A DNA stretch of 64,000 nt from Ammoniphilus oxalaticus (GTDB lineage: Bacteria > Bacillota > Bacilli > Aneurinibacillales > RAOX-1). The position numbers and the translations under genes were made by a program. The stretch covers positions 521,022 through 585,021 of the forward strand of contig NZ_MCHY01000006.1 in assembly GCF_003609605.1 (NCBI RefSeq), read 5' to 3'. Below, piece by piece: positions 24,873 through 33,436 of this stretch. The notes beneath the pieces were generated by a model. It worked only from the letters and a program-made list of their open reading frames with translations, was not told where the DNA came from and ran no database searches. Position 1 is the stretch's first letter, and every line of letters starts with the position of its first letter.

Positions 24873-25448
24873 ATGCAGTTGACAGGAATTGGGAAAATGA
24901 GATTTGACCAACTTGTTGTTACGAACGGGCTTATCTTGACATCCATCACTGTCTACCTCATCTTGAGCAACGTTTTTGAGATTTCAATTGCCTATTTGTA
25001 TCTAGCGCTTGGGGTGTTTGCTTTTATTATGGCGGTCAATGGTTTTTTAAAAGGGGAATCCACCTCTTCAATATTCCCAATTTTCGAACAAGTATCAGAA
25101 TACGAGAAGAAAAAAATGGGGAAAGAGTGGGTGCTTCAGCGTAGGGTTGGCTGCGCTTGGAATGCGGTCGTGAGTGGTATCTTTCTATGGCAAGCTGTTT
25201 CGCATTGGCATTCGCCTAAAGTGTTGGCTCACTTTGAGTATCCGATTATACTAACGATGGTTTTCTTTATCTTAGGTTTGCTCAACTTTGGCTTACTTAT
25301 GCATTTTCGCAAAGTTGATCATTCCGCCTCGAAGGTGGAGGTTAAAGAAAATATTTGGAAGTCGCAACTGGGCGCCATTACGATGTTGATTTGCTTTGGG
25401 TTTTTAATGTTTACTTTTACTGCATTTTATTACCTTTCAATCATTTAA
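24873..25448 (+). CDS. Four-helix membrane protein, paralog 2
   Basis: 191 residues, AGGAGG 8 nt before the ATG. Same architecture as the gene at 23332, with shared MRFDQLVVTNGLILTS, SIFPIFEQVSEYEKKKMG, RRVGCAWNAVVSGIFL and LLMHFRKVDHS. A TATAAT at 24717-24722 with a poor -35 lies 150 bp upstream, leaving a long leader in which no known riboswitch was recognised. The pair flanks the PepSY lipoprotein. Unknown function. Confidence 0.65.
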   Translation: MQLTGIGKMRFDQLVVTNGLILTSITVYLILSNVFEISIAYLYLALGVFAFIMAVNGFLKGESTSSIFPIFEQVSEYEKKKMGKEWVLQRRVGCAWNAVVSGIFLWQAVSHWHSPKVLAHFEYPIILTMVFFILGLLNFGLLMHFRKVDHSASKVEVKENIWKSQLGAITMLICFGFLMFTFTAFYYLSII

Positions 25449-25502
25449 TCCCTCGACATAAAGCATCGCTTTACTTCACCTAGACAAATTCTACAACAAT
25501 AT

Positions 25503-25553
25503 AAAAAGGCTTAGCGCTTCTCAACGAATAAGAGGAGGCGCTAGGCCTTTTTT
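25503..25553 (+). terminator. Terminator after membrane paralog 2
   Basis: AAAAAGGC.TTAGCGC.TTCTC pairs with GAG.GCGCTA.GGCCTTTTTT, a long stem with a T-run. Confidence 0.85.
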
Positions 25554-25640
25554 ATAGGAATCCCCTCATTTTAATTCAATTTATTATCATAAAAAAAAGC
25601 ATAACGGAGAAACTGAGAGGAATGGGGGTGGTGTACGGAT

Positions 25641-27179
25641 ATGAAACAAGTTTCTTCTGTATTTTGGGTCACGCTCATCGTATCTATTTTGTTTGTGTTG
25701 TGGGGAGCTTTTTTTCCTGATTACTTACAAGCGGTCATGAATACGGCCCAAGTTTTTTTTCTCGAAAACTTTGGATGGTACTATCAGTTGGCGGCGACCT
25801 TCTTTCTACTGTTTGCCTTGTTCTTAATCTTTAGTCCCTATGGAAAGATCAAACTAGGAAAGGACGATGACAAACCAGATTTCAGCCGTCCGACGTGGTT
25901 TGCAATGTTATTTAGCGCGGGAATGGGTATCGGGTTAGTCTTTTTCGGTGTATCGGAACCGATCTCACATTATGTTGATCCGCCGATGGGAGCGGGAGGG
26001 ACCCCGGAATCCGTGCGGCTAGCCCTTCGCTATACGTATCTTCATTGGGGTTTTCATGCCTGGGGGATTTACGCGGTGATTGCGCTGGCCATCGCTTATT
26101 TTAAATTTAGAAAAGGGTTGCCCAGTTTAATGAGCGCTACGTTGACTCCGATTTTAGGTGACCGAGCAAATGGACTTATTGGTAAAGTCGTCGATATGAT
26201 CGCCGTTTTTGCCACGATCTTTGGTGTAGCAGCTTCGCTTGGGCTAGGCGCAGGTCAGATAAATAGCGGAATTAGTTATCTTACAGGCATTCCCAATTCA
26301 TTTGGTGTGCAATTAATCATCATTGCCGCCGTGACCGTGCTGTTTCTACTATCTGCCGCGACCGGCGTCAAACGGGGCATTAAATACTTAAGTAATGCGA
26401 ACTTAGGTTTGGCAATCGTGTTATTTATTACGTTCTTTATTTTGGCCCCGACCGTGTTTTTGTTAAATTTATTTACAACAACATTTGGGGAGTACATCCA
26501 AAATCTGTTGGTGATGGGAACGTGGCTTTCCTTGTTTAACCGTGAGAGCGCGGCCTGGTTACAAAACTGGACCATCTTTTATTGGGCTTGGTGGATTGCT
26601 TGGGCTCCGTTTGTTGGAACGTTTATTGCTCGTGTCTCAAAGGGGAGGACAGTCCGAGAATTTGTCATCGCTGTTTTAGTCGCGCCAACGCTCGTTTGCT
26701 CGTTTTGGTTCGCCGTTTTTGGAGGAACAGGCATTTATATGGAACATAACCTAGGCATTCCCGTATCGGCGCAAAGTTTGGAAACGGCTTTGTTTTATGT
26801 TTATGAGCATATGCCGTTTACGATTGTGTTGGTCATTGTCACCTTGTTTCTCGTTAGCACATTCTTTATTACGTCGGCGGATTCGGCGACTTTCGTTTTA
26901 GGGATGCAAACAACCAATGGGGGCTTAGAACCGCCAAACAGTGTCAAGTTTATATGGGGGATCGTCTTATCCGCCTCGGCTGCGGCGCTGTTATATTCTG
27001 GTGGCTTGCCCGGCTTTCAAACGACAATCATTGTCAGCGCTTTTCCGTTGAGCATCGTTTTATTTATGATGGTGTTCGGCTTACTCAAATCGTTTAGGGA
27101 GGAAGTCGGAAAAGGGAAACAGGGCGGTGGCCAAAAGGAAGTCGGTCATCCGCTAAACAAGAATCGCGCGAGAACATAA
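25641..27179 (+). CDS. BCCT-family transporter (betaine/carnitine/choline type)
   Basis: 512 residues with 12 helices. Family features: GMGIGLVFFGVSEPISHY in helix 3, the FHAWGIYAVIALAIAYF segment, the helix-8 signature FYWAWWIAWAPFVGTFIARV and VREFVIAVLVAPTLV. The aromatic WW-x-A-W box contributes to trimethylammonium binding in OpuD/BetP. It imports osmoprotectants with sodium or protons; the substrate cannot be fixed. The C-terminal tail is short and basic. Monocistronic between strong terminators. Confidence 0.92.
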   Translation: MKQVSSVFWVTLIVSILFVLWGAFFPDYLQAVMNTAQVFFLENFGWYYQLAATFFLLFALFLIFSPYGKIKLGKDDDKPDFSRPTWFAMLFSAGMGIGLVFFGVSEPISHYVDPPMGAGGTPESVRLALRYTYLHWGFHAWGIYAVIALAIAYFKFRKGLPSLMSATLTPILGDRANGLIGKVVDMIAVFATIFGVAASLGLGAGQINSGISYLTGIPNSFGVQLIIIAAVTVLFLLSAATGVKRGIKYLSNANLGLAIVLFITFFILAPTVFLLNLFTTTFGEYIQNLLVMGTWLSLFNRESAAWLQNWTIFYWAWWIAWAPFVGTFIARVSKGRTVREFVIAVLVAPTLVCSFWFAVFGGTGIYMEHNLGIPVSAQSLETALFYVYEHMPFTIVLVIVTLFLVSTFFITSADSATFVLGMQTTNGGLEPPNSVKFIWGIVLSASAAALLYSGGLPGFQTTIIVSAFPLSIVLFMMVFGLLKSFREEVGKGKQGGGQKEVGHPLNKNRART

Positions 27180-27199
27180 TTTTGGATCAGATTTAACAA

Positions 27200-27240
27200 A
27201 AAACAGGAGGAAAACCAAACAATGGTTTTCCTCCTGTTTT
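27200..27240. terminator. Strong bidirectional terminator
   Basis: AAAACAGGAGGAAAACCA (27200-27217) pairs perfectly with 27223-27240 around a 5-nt loop; it ends both the BCCT gene and the convergent aminomutase-family gene. Confidence 0.95.
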
Positions 27241-27248
27241 TAAAATGC

Positions 27249-28433
27249 TTATGAATTTACAGCCACTCTACTTTGTCTTCCTTGCGGCATATCAGGTAAT
27301 TCGTTGACAGAAACGACTTCGTCGGTCTGCTTTTCGGGTTGGATCCAATATTGTTCGTTCCCTGGTAGGTCATCAAACCATGCTGCATCATCCGGGCAGT
27401 CCAGAACCATAAACTTTCCATAAACGTCATCGCGTGATTGGTGATATTTCAAATAAGCTTTTCCATCTTCAATTGCTAAAATCTCTATCTTTCCGCTTGT
27501 ATGACTCATCGATAAGCGGACACGTTTCCCTAGACCCGATGTTTTCGCTTTCGCTTGTTCAACAATATTGTATAGTTCTTTTAGCGGCAATACAAAATCG
27601 GAGTTACCTGCAACTGGACGGTTCACAAAGAAATAATACGGGGTAACGCCAGCCCAGGATAATTTGTCGAGCAGTTCGGCTAACACATCAGGGTCATCGT
27701 TGATCCCTTTCAGGATCGGCGTTTGGTTAACTACGATCGCGCCGGCATCATGCAACGCTTGGAACCCTTTTAGCGCTTCCTTTGTAATTTCAACCGGATG
27801 GTTAATGTGAGCCATAATGTAAATTCGTTGTTCCGGTGTTGAGAATTCGCGAATGAGCTTTAAGAGTTCTTCATCTTCATAAATTCGCATCGGGTTAAAG
27901 ACAGGCATTTTTGAGCCTAAACGAATAATTTTGACGTGCTCAATCGCCCGCAACCGTTCAAGAATCATCCGCAGCCTCGGTGTCGCTAAAATCAACGGAT
28001 CTCCGCCAGTCAGCAATACGTTATTAATTTCGGGGTGTTCTTCTATATATTTCAAACCTGGTTCTACATCGCTCATCGCTTCTTGCACGTCGTTGCGGAA
28101 CAATCTTTTTCGGAAGCAATAGCGGCAGTAGGCTCCGCATACTTCAGAAACGATCAATAAAGCCGTCGTCGTATACTTGTGTTGACAACCGGGTACCACA
28201 TAGTTTGTATCCTCATCTGACGCATCCCAGCGGCCATATTCTTCTAGTTCCCCTTCGTTCGGAATGACCAATTTACGAATTGGATCATTCGGATCTTTCC
28301 AGTCTATTAAATCCAAATAATAATCATTGACGCGGAAAACATATTTTTCAGTAATTTCTTTTAATATTTCCCTCTCTTTTTCAGGGATCTCTTTAATTTG
28401 ATCAATATTTACAATATACCTTGGTTGTGCCAT
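27249..28433 (-). CDS. KamA-family radical SAM protein (lysine 2,3-aminomutase-like) with altered substrate pocket
   Basis: 394 residues, shorter than true lysine 2,3-aminomutases (about 415-470). The radical SAM cluster motif CGAYCRYCFRKRLF, the GGDPL SAM-binding turn and the PLP lysine in HTSGKIEI are present. The two Asp residues that hold the lysine side chain in the clostridial enzyme (in QCDLS and VDAPGG) are replaced: the equivalent stretches read VNRPVAGN and SMSHTSGK. So it probably is an aminomutase or related PLP-radical enzyme for a different amino acid. GGAGGGA precedes the ATG. No lysine-fermentation genes are nearby. Confidence 0.8.
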   Translation of the reverse strand: MAQPRYIVNIDQIKEIPEKEREILKEITEKYVFRVNDYYLDLIDWKDPNDPIRKLVIPNEGELEEYGRWDASDEDTNYVVPGCQHKYTTTALLIVSEVCGAYCRYCFRKRLFRNDVQEAMSDVEPGLKYIEEHPEINNVLLTGGDPLILATPRLRMILERLRAIEHVKIIRLGSKMPVFNPMRIYEDEELLKLIREFSTPEQRIYIMAHINHPVEITKEALKGFQALHDAGAIVVNQTPILKGINDDPDVLAELLDKLSWAGVTPYYFFVNRPVAGNSDFVLPLKELYNIVEQAKAKTSGLGKRVRLSMSHTSGKIEILAIEDGKAYLKYHQSRDDVYGKFMVLDCPDDAAWFDDLPGNEQYWIQPEKQTDEVVSVNELPDMPQGRQSRVAVNS

Positions 28434-28801
28434 TCGTTATTAATCCCTCCAAAAATATCTGAATTCATTCGCTATATGTTTCATTGAACCTATCAGCGTC
28501 TTAATCAATCTGTTGGGCCATTTCCCATTTAAGCTAGGGGACTCTACTTCAAGATTAGACAAAAGAAGCCAGAGATTTTCGACTGGAATTGAAGTTCATA
28601 TTACGACGCGCCGATTATGGAAATACACTCAAATTAGTTGAATGGGAAATGAATTATTTACCAATTGAGCAAAGATTTACATTGTGTGTGAAGCGTCCGT
28701 CTCTCAATTATAGCACCTGATTCGACATTTGTAAACAACCCAATTTGAAATAAAACTAGTTGTTGAGTACAAGGGCCTATGAGAAGTCGTTATCATCTCT
28801 G
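28434..28801. other. 370-bp non-coding stretch
   Basis: Nothing recognisable beyond the leader of the aminomutase-family gene; no long hairpin with T-run, no protein-like frame. Confidence 0.5.
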
Positions 28802-29419
28802 TTAGTAAGAGAGTCCAACCCGCATTTGATTATAGGTTTTTTTCGTTAGTTCTCGATAAGCAAAATGCGCGGTATCACCGACTGAAATGCTTCTTCCGTC
28901 TAGCGGCAACACCTCAGGTTCCACTCGATATGTTTGTGTGGCGGGTCCATCAGGCAAGTAGGTCGGACAAACAATCGTCCAATCGAGGGTCGTTGCTTGT
29001 AAATGCTTGTACACTTTTTCATGCTCTTCAGCGGCAAAGGTGATCAGACGTCGTGATTCGTTGGATCGATAGCGAAGTTTCTTCGGTTCGGTCCGACTTT
29101 GTAAAATGCCTGCCGTGCCGATCGTGACGATGCGTCTTATCGATTGATCTTCCATTGCCTGAGTGATGTGGACGATCGATTCGCTTAATGTCGTCGTTTG
29201 GTTGGCGCACAACGAGCTAAGCGCGACATCGGCTTCTCGTAAGGACATTTGGATAGCGGTTTGGTCACGGGCATCGCCTTCAATGATCGTCAGCCGTTCA
29301 TGTGAATTTAACTTTTCAGGGGAGCGAACAAGGGCTGTGACTTGATGACCGTCGGCTAACGCGTATTGCACTAAGGCGCGACCAACTCGCCCTGTTGCTC
29401 CAAAAATTGTAATGTTCAT
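28802..29419 (-). CDS. NAD(P)-dependent oxidoreductase, atypical SDR/NmrA-like
   Basis: About 205 residues from the ATG at 29419 (AAAGGAG 11 nt upstream); the extension to 29479 has no family similarity. The N-terminal GATGRVGRALVQYAL is the NAD(P)-binding G-x-x-G-x-x-G, followed by VTALVRSPEKL that sets cofactor preference, ADVALSSL and the TLDWTIVCPTYLPDGP segment of NAD(P)H-binding YwnB/NmrA-like proteins. Substrate unknown. It is divergent from the next gene with overlapping leaders. Confidence 0.8.
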   Translation of the reverse strand: MNITIFGATGRVGRALVQYALADGHQVTALVRSPEKLNSHERLTIIEGDARDQTAIQMSLREADVALSSLCANQTTTLSESIVHITQAMEDQSIRRIVTIGTAGILQSRTEPKKLRYRSNESRRLITFAAEEHEKVYKHLQATTLDWTIVCPTYLPDGPATQTYRVEPEVLPLDGRSISVGDTAHFAYRELTKKTYNQMRVGLSY

Positions 29420-29527
29420 ATGTAAGTAAACTCCTTTTGGTTTCATGTTAAGATGGGACAATCGACTGAGGCGATTCACTTACTTACATTATATAATATG
29501 GGGAATAGAGAAAGGGGTGGCGATCGG

Positions 29528-30079
29528 TTGAGTATGAAAAGTTTGCAAAAAGAAATATCTATCGAGACGAAGAACGGGTTGCCTTTTTTATGCGCGGGGG
29601 TCCTCGTATGGATGGTCATTACCGCGCTCTATTTACAGGACCTGCCGATTAAAACAAAAAATATTGGCATGCTATATGCGACTGGATTGATGTTCCCATT
29701 CGCGCTGGGCTTTGCAAAGTTCTTGAGGGCTAAATGGAAGATAGATGAACATCCGCTAAACCAGCTCGGCCTCATTTTTAATCTGGCTCAATTACTATAT
29801 TTCCCGTTGGTGTTTTGGGCGTTCGCTCATAGCGCCGAACAGATGGTTCTTTTTTTTGCTGTTATTACTGCAGCGCACTTTTTCCCATTTGGTTGGTTGT
29901 ATCAAGCGAAAGCGTATTATATTTTGGCTCCGATTTTTTCGGTTGCGCTGATTTTGATCGGCTGGAATTTGAATCAACAGACATTGTGGGTTGTTCCATG
30001 TTTTATGGTTGTTTTTCTGCTTATTTTAAGCGGATGGCTTTATGCTGATTATAAGGGGAAGGCGAAATTTGTTCGCTAG
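29528..30079 (+). CDS. DUF7010-like membrane protein
   Basis: About 183 residues; TTG at 29528 (9 nt after AAAGGGGTGG) or the ATG two codons later. Six hydrophobic segments: FLCAGVLVWMVITAL, a long second helix (YATGLMFPFALGFAKFL), then NLAQLLYFPLVFWAF and further helices ending in a basic tail. The arrangement resembles DUF7010 proteins of Firmicutes. Its stop overlaps the end of the convergent gene by 4 bp. Function unknown. Confidence 0.6.
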   Translation: MSMKSLQKEISIETKNGLPFLCAGVLVWMVITALYLQDLPIKTKNIGMLYATGLMFPFALGFAKFLRAKWKIDEHPLNQLGLIFNLAQLLYFPLVFWAFAHSAEQMVLFFAVITAAHFFPFGWLYQAKAYYILAPIFSVALILIGWNLNQQTLWVVPCFMVVFLLILSGWLYADYKGKAKFVR

Positions 30080-30849
30080 TACGCGGATTTTCTACCATAA
30101 CTCTTCGCGTATGACAACATCTTTTTATACATCGTAGGACATATCCTTTTAAGTGGATAAAATTGTGGTCGACGCGTATTTACTTCTATGATCCATAATC
30201 TTCCCATCCGATCAAAGGCGAAGTCAATCCCCATTTCATACATTCCACGTTGGCGAGCGGAGAGGGTGTTCGCTACTTGTAATGAAACACGAGATAAAAG
30301 ACGAAGCCTTGCTTTCTTTTGTTTGTTTGTTAAGTTAAGTTGTTGAAAAACACGATTGAGCAAAACAATTTTACCGCCTTGGTAATAGTTCGTCACAATT
30401 TTCTTCGGTGGAGCCACTTTTGTAAACATTCCCGTACAGACCCACTTTCCGCTCGGTTTACGCTGGACCATCGCCCGAATATAATAAGGGTTTCCATTCG
30501 TCTTTTCTAGCTCAATCCCTTTTTGAATGAGCATTCGTCGGCTGCTTGCTTCTTTCTTTAAGTAGGCATAGAGCTTGCTTGAATTTGAAAAGGTTTTCTT
30601 GGAAGATGTGGAGCGAACGGTTATTTTGTTGGAATCCCTTCCCCTCTTTAATTGCATGACTCCTTTGCCATGTGTTCCTTGATTCGGCTTTACGTACAAT
30701 AATCGATATTGGGATGTTGTTCGGATTAACGCTTTCTCGCTAAAGCCAACAGTATAGGGGAGATAGGATTGTAACCCTTTGTTGGACCGAAGATACTCGT
30801 ACACGCGAAGCTTGCCCTTGATTCGTTTGCTATCATAGTTTTTAGACAT
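30076..30849 (-). CDS. YheC/YheD-like ATP-grasp protein (endospore-coat-associated family)
   Basis: 257 residues. ATP-grasp features: LLYVKPNQGTHGKGVMQL (Lys and Gly-rich loop), MLIQKGIELEK, YYIRAMVQRKPSGKW, then YEMGIDFAFDRMGRLW and IIEVNTRRPQFYPL, where the D-x-x-x-D and E-V-N residues bind magnesium-ATP. YheC/YheD are associated with spore coats in B. subtilis; which carboxylate-amine ligation they catalyse is unknown. Monocistronic. Evidence that the organism sporulates. Confidence 0.85.
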   Translation of the reverse strand: MSKNYDSKRIKGKLRVYEYLRSNKGLQSYLPYTVGFSEKALIRTTSQYRLLYVKPNQGTHGKGVMQLKRGRDSNKITVRSTSSKKTFSNSSKLYAYLKKEASSRRMLIQKGIELEKTNGNPYYIRAMVQRKPSGKWVCTGMFTKVAPPKKIVTNYYQGGKIVLLNRVFQQLNLTNKQKKARLRLLSRVSLQVANTLSARQRGMYEMGIDFAFDRMGRLWIIEVNTRRPQFYPLKRICPTMYKKMLSYAKSYGRKSAY

Positions 30850-31142
30850 GGACTCACCTGGCTTTCAATTTTTTACCGCATATCATCATTCTATTTTTTA
30901 ATCGTTAAAAAGGGTTGGATTCGTTTGAAAATGGTGAGATGACTAGATCGGATGCTTGTTGGTCCGAGATAGTTGTCGCAAGTCCACTTAAACTGGACCA
31001 CCCTTCCATAAATCAAACTTGACAGACTGCAAAGGAAAGGGTCCTTGACCGCTGATTCTCATTTTGGTCCCTCATACAAACAATAGTACCGAAATTGTAT
31101 AGTAGCCTACCTTAAAATACGGGAGATAAGGAGGTTTTTAAG

Positions 31143-31319
31143 ATGGATAATCTACTCTCATACATAGTCATTTATGGTATCGGGATGTTCATCCTCTATA
31201 TTGTAATTGAAACAGCGGTCAGGCGGGGAATCAATAGTTCAGTCATTGGGCGGCATCTTGGACAGCTGGACGTTAAGGAGAGCAAAAAATCCTTTCTGGA
31301 TGATGATTTAGATAATTAA
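31143..31319 (+). CDS. Small single-pass membrane protein
   Basis: 58 residues, AAGGAGG 8 nt before the ATG, an excellent site. One N-terminal helix (YIVIYGIGMFILYIVIETAV) is followed by an acidic-ended cytoplasmic tail (KKSFLDDDLDN). A weak TATAGT sits near 31096. The next small gene follows after 30 bp, probably in the same transcript. Not recognised. Confidence 0.65.
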   Translation: MDNLLSYIVIYGIGMFILYIVIETAVRRGINSSVIGRHLGQLDVKESKKSFLDDDLDN

Positions 31320-31349
31320 AATCGATATGAAATAACAGCGAGGGATAGG

Positions 31350-31583
31350 ATGAAAATTGAGGAAACAGAATCGACTGTAATTATAAATGGTTTTGAAATA
31401 GAGGGATTTATAGATGAAGAACAACGATGTCTACGTTGTAATGCAAATCTTTTCTATTTCGAAGAATACGATACTTACTTTTGCGCGCTTTGCAATGCCT
31501 GGACGGAAGAGAAGTGTGGTGATTCGGATTGTATGTATTGTTTGCGTCGTCCCAATAAGCCTATTCCTAGAAGGGGTAGATAA
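31350..31583 (+). CDS. Small cysteine-rich (zinc-ribbon-like) protein
   Basis: 77 residues. Two C-x-x-C knuckles (QRCLRCNANL and YFCALCNAW) about 20 residues apart can form a zinc ribbon, and a third cluster follows (CGDSDCMYC), with a basic C-terminus. GAGGG lies just before the ATG. After its stop, a start-less frame (31596-31686) reads DIEIDHLIDDIQNLLDELY, which may be a tiny gene or a remnant. Unknown function. Confidence 0.6.
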   Translation: MKIEETESTVIINGFEIEGFIDEEQRCLRCNANLFYFEEYDTYFCALCNAWTEEKCGDSDCMYCLRRPNKPIPRRGR

Positions 31584-31783
31584 CTTGTTGAAAAAATAAG
31601 GAACGCTACACAGATATCGAGATTGATCATTTAATTGATGATATTCAAAATTTGTTAGATGAACTGTATACATATATGGAAGTTTAATGAGCAAAGCAAA
31701 TTACCGATAACTTCACCGTTCGTTTGACGATCGGACGAACTCATCCTACAATGCAAATAATGGGTCACGAAGGAGGGAAACGG

Positions 31784-32713
31784 ATGAAGATACTGATTAC
31801 GGGCGGTTGCGGGAACATTGGCAAACATGTCGTGGAGGTATTATCGGAAAAGGGACATCAGCTACGCGTGGTGGACCGTGATGCGGAAGAACTCGATCAA
31901 ATAAATCTAGCAAATGTCGAAACGATCGTCGGCGATATTTCAGATCGAGATTTAGTGTTTGAGATCACCAAAGGGATGGACGCGATTGTTCACCTTGCGT
32001 GGAGTTTCTCGCCAAATTCACTTGATCTTTTTGATATCGACGTAAAAGGATATATTCACTTGCTGGATGCTGCTGTTGAACATGGGATCGAGCATGTCGT
32101 AAATACGAGTACAGCGGTTACATATGGGAAACCACAAGTGAGTCCTGTCGATGAAACGCATCCGCGTTTGGTCGAACAATCGCGAAATCCGATGTATGCC
32201 CTTGCAAAGCAAGCGACGGAGAAGTTGACGGAAATCTACGCATCGGAACATGGGTTAGCGGCCAATACAATTATGATTTGGTACGCGTATGGACATGAGA
32301 TCGGCGGCAGGTATTTGCGTGGGATGGTCAAAGATGCGATTCAAAAGGGCAAGATTGACGTACCGAAGGATTGCGGCGGCAGCTTTCTGCAACTGGATGA
32401 TTTTATTAGTGGATTGGAACGTATTTTTGAGAAGAAGCCAAAAGGTGAAATGTTTAATCTAGCCACAATCTACTTAACATGGGAGCAATTGGCGGATATA
32501 ATCGTTAGCAAAGCTAACCCCGATGCAAAAGTGGTTGCGATCGATCCGAAAGATTGGACAGAAGGCCAGTTTTTAACCGACGATTGGAATTTCAGTACGG
32601 AAAAAGCGGAACGAATGCTCGGCTATCAAAGCCATCTCACAAATGAGCAAGCAATCAAACATTTGGGAGTGGCGTTGGAAGCGTGTGTGGCGAAAGTAAG
32701 AGAGAAGTTATAA
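31784..32713 (+). CDS. NAD-dependent epimerase/dehydratase (extended SDR)
   Basis: About 309 residues from the ATG at 31784 (AGGAGGG 6 nt upstream). N-terminal ILITGGCGNIGKHVVEVL binds NAD(H); ISDRDLVFE and VHLAWSFSPN follow; the catalytic Y-x-x-x-K is MYALAKQATEKL with the Thr of NTSTAVTYGKP upstream. The acidic residue after beta-2 (VVDRDAEE) fits NAD. It forms an operon with the RraA-like gene 22 bp downstream, suggesting sugar-acid or keto-acid metabolism. Substrate unknown. Confidence 0.85.
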   Translation: MKILITGGCGNIGKHVVEVLSEKGHQLRVVDRDAEELDQINLANVETIVGDISDRDLVFEITKGMDAIVHLAWSFSPNSLDLFDIDVKGYIHLLDAAVEHGIEHVVNTSTAVTYGKPQVSPVDETHPRLVEQSRNPMYALAKQATEKLTEIYASEHGLAANTIMIWYAYGHEIGGRYLRGMVKDAIQKGKIDVPKDCGGSFLQLDDFISGLERIFEKKPKGEMFNLATIYLTWEQLADIIVSKANPDAKVVAIDPKDWTEGQFLTDDWNFSTEKAERMLGYQSHLTNEQAIKHLGVALEACVAKVREKL

Positions 32714-32735
32714 TTAGCTTAGGAGGAATGGAAGA

Positions 32736-33353
32736 ATGAGTATCATAGATCAGTTTGCAAAAATAGAAGCAACCGCTGTTTCTGATGCGATGCAAGGAAT
32801 GAACAACTTGGATTCAGCGATCAAGCCGTTAAAATCGGAATATAAAGTAGTGGGACGCGCATTTACAGTCAAGATGCCTGCTGGCGATAACCTCGTTTTT
32901 TTGAAAGCGTTACGAGAGGCAAAAGCGGGCGATGTCGTTGTGATTGATGCAAAAGGGGATACATATCGGGCATTTGCAGGCGACTTTATGGTTGAGATGG
33001 CCCAAACGTTAGGAATTAAAGCGCTCGTTGGCGATGGGGTTGTGCGAGATGTGGAGGACATTAAGGCGCTAAACTTTCCCGTTTTTTGCAGAGGAACAAC
33101 GTTAGCCGCGAGCGGAAAAGAAGGTATGGGCGAAATCAATGTGCCAATCTCTTGCGGAGGCGTGACAGTTCATCCAGGTGATTTAATCGTTGCCGATGCG
33201 GATGGGGTCGTTGTTGTGCCACAGACGATCGAACAAGAAGTGCTCAAGAAAGCGTTGGAAAAAATAGAATCAGACGATCAGCGCTCTAAGAAAGTGTTGG
33301 CGAGTCGCGAAGAGATCATCAACTATTTAGATAGTATGGTTCAAGGGAAATAA
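32736..33353 (+). CDS. RraA-like protein (HMG/CHA-type aldolase family)
   Basis: 205 residues, AGGAGG 8 nt before the ATG. Typical features are TAVSDAMQGM, VVGRAFTVKMPAGDNL, VVVIDAKGD, then ALVGDGVVRDVEDIK and PVFCRGTT, where the G-x-x-R-D residues bind metal and substrate in 4-hydroxy-4-methyl-2-oxoglutarate aldolases. The C-terminal HPGDLIVADADGVVVVP strand pair is also present. In this context an aldolase or decarboxylase acting on a 2-oxoacid is more likely than RNase E inhibition. Followed by a terminator. Confidence 0.85.
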   Translation: MSIIDQFAKIEATAVSDAMQGMNNLDSAIKPLKSEYKVVGRAFTVKMPAGDNLVFLKALREAKAGDVVVIDAKGDTYRAFAGDFMVEMAQTLGIKALVGDGVVRDVEDIKALNFPVFCRGTTLAASGKEGMGEINVPISCGGVTVHPGDLIVADADGVVVVPQTIEQEVLKKALEKIESDDQRSKKVLASREEIINYLDSMVQGK

Positions 33354-33377
33354 AGAACGAATAAATGACTCGGAATA

Positions 33378-33406
33378 AAGCGGCATGAATTGCCGCTCTT
33401 TTTTTT
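33378..33406 (+). terminator. Terminator of the epimerase-RraA operon
   Basis: AGCGGCA (33379-33385) pairs with TGCCGCT (33391-33397) followed by TTTTTTTT. Confidence 0.92.
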
Positions 33407-33436
33407 ATTGCTTAGCAAAAGGGGCGAGGGAGAATC

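Noticed and set aside
32750..33139. Long minus-strand frame inside the RraA-like gene
   Set aside because: Antisense shadow of a strongly conserved coding sequence with no ribosome site.
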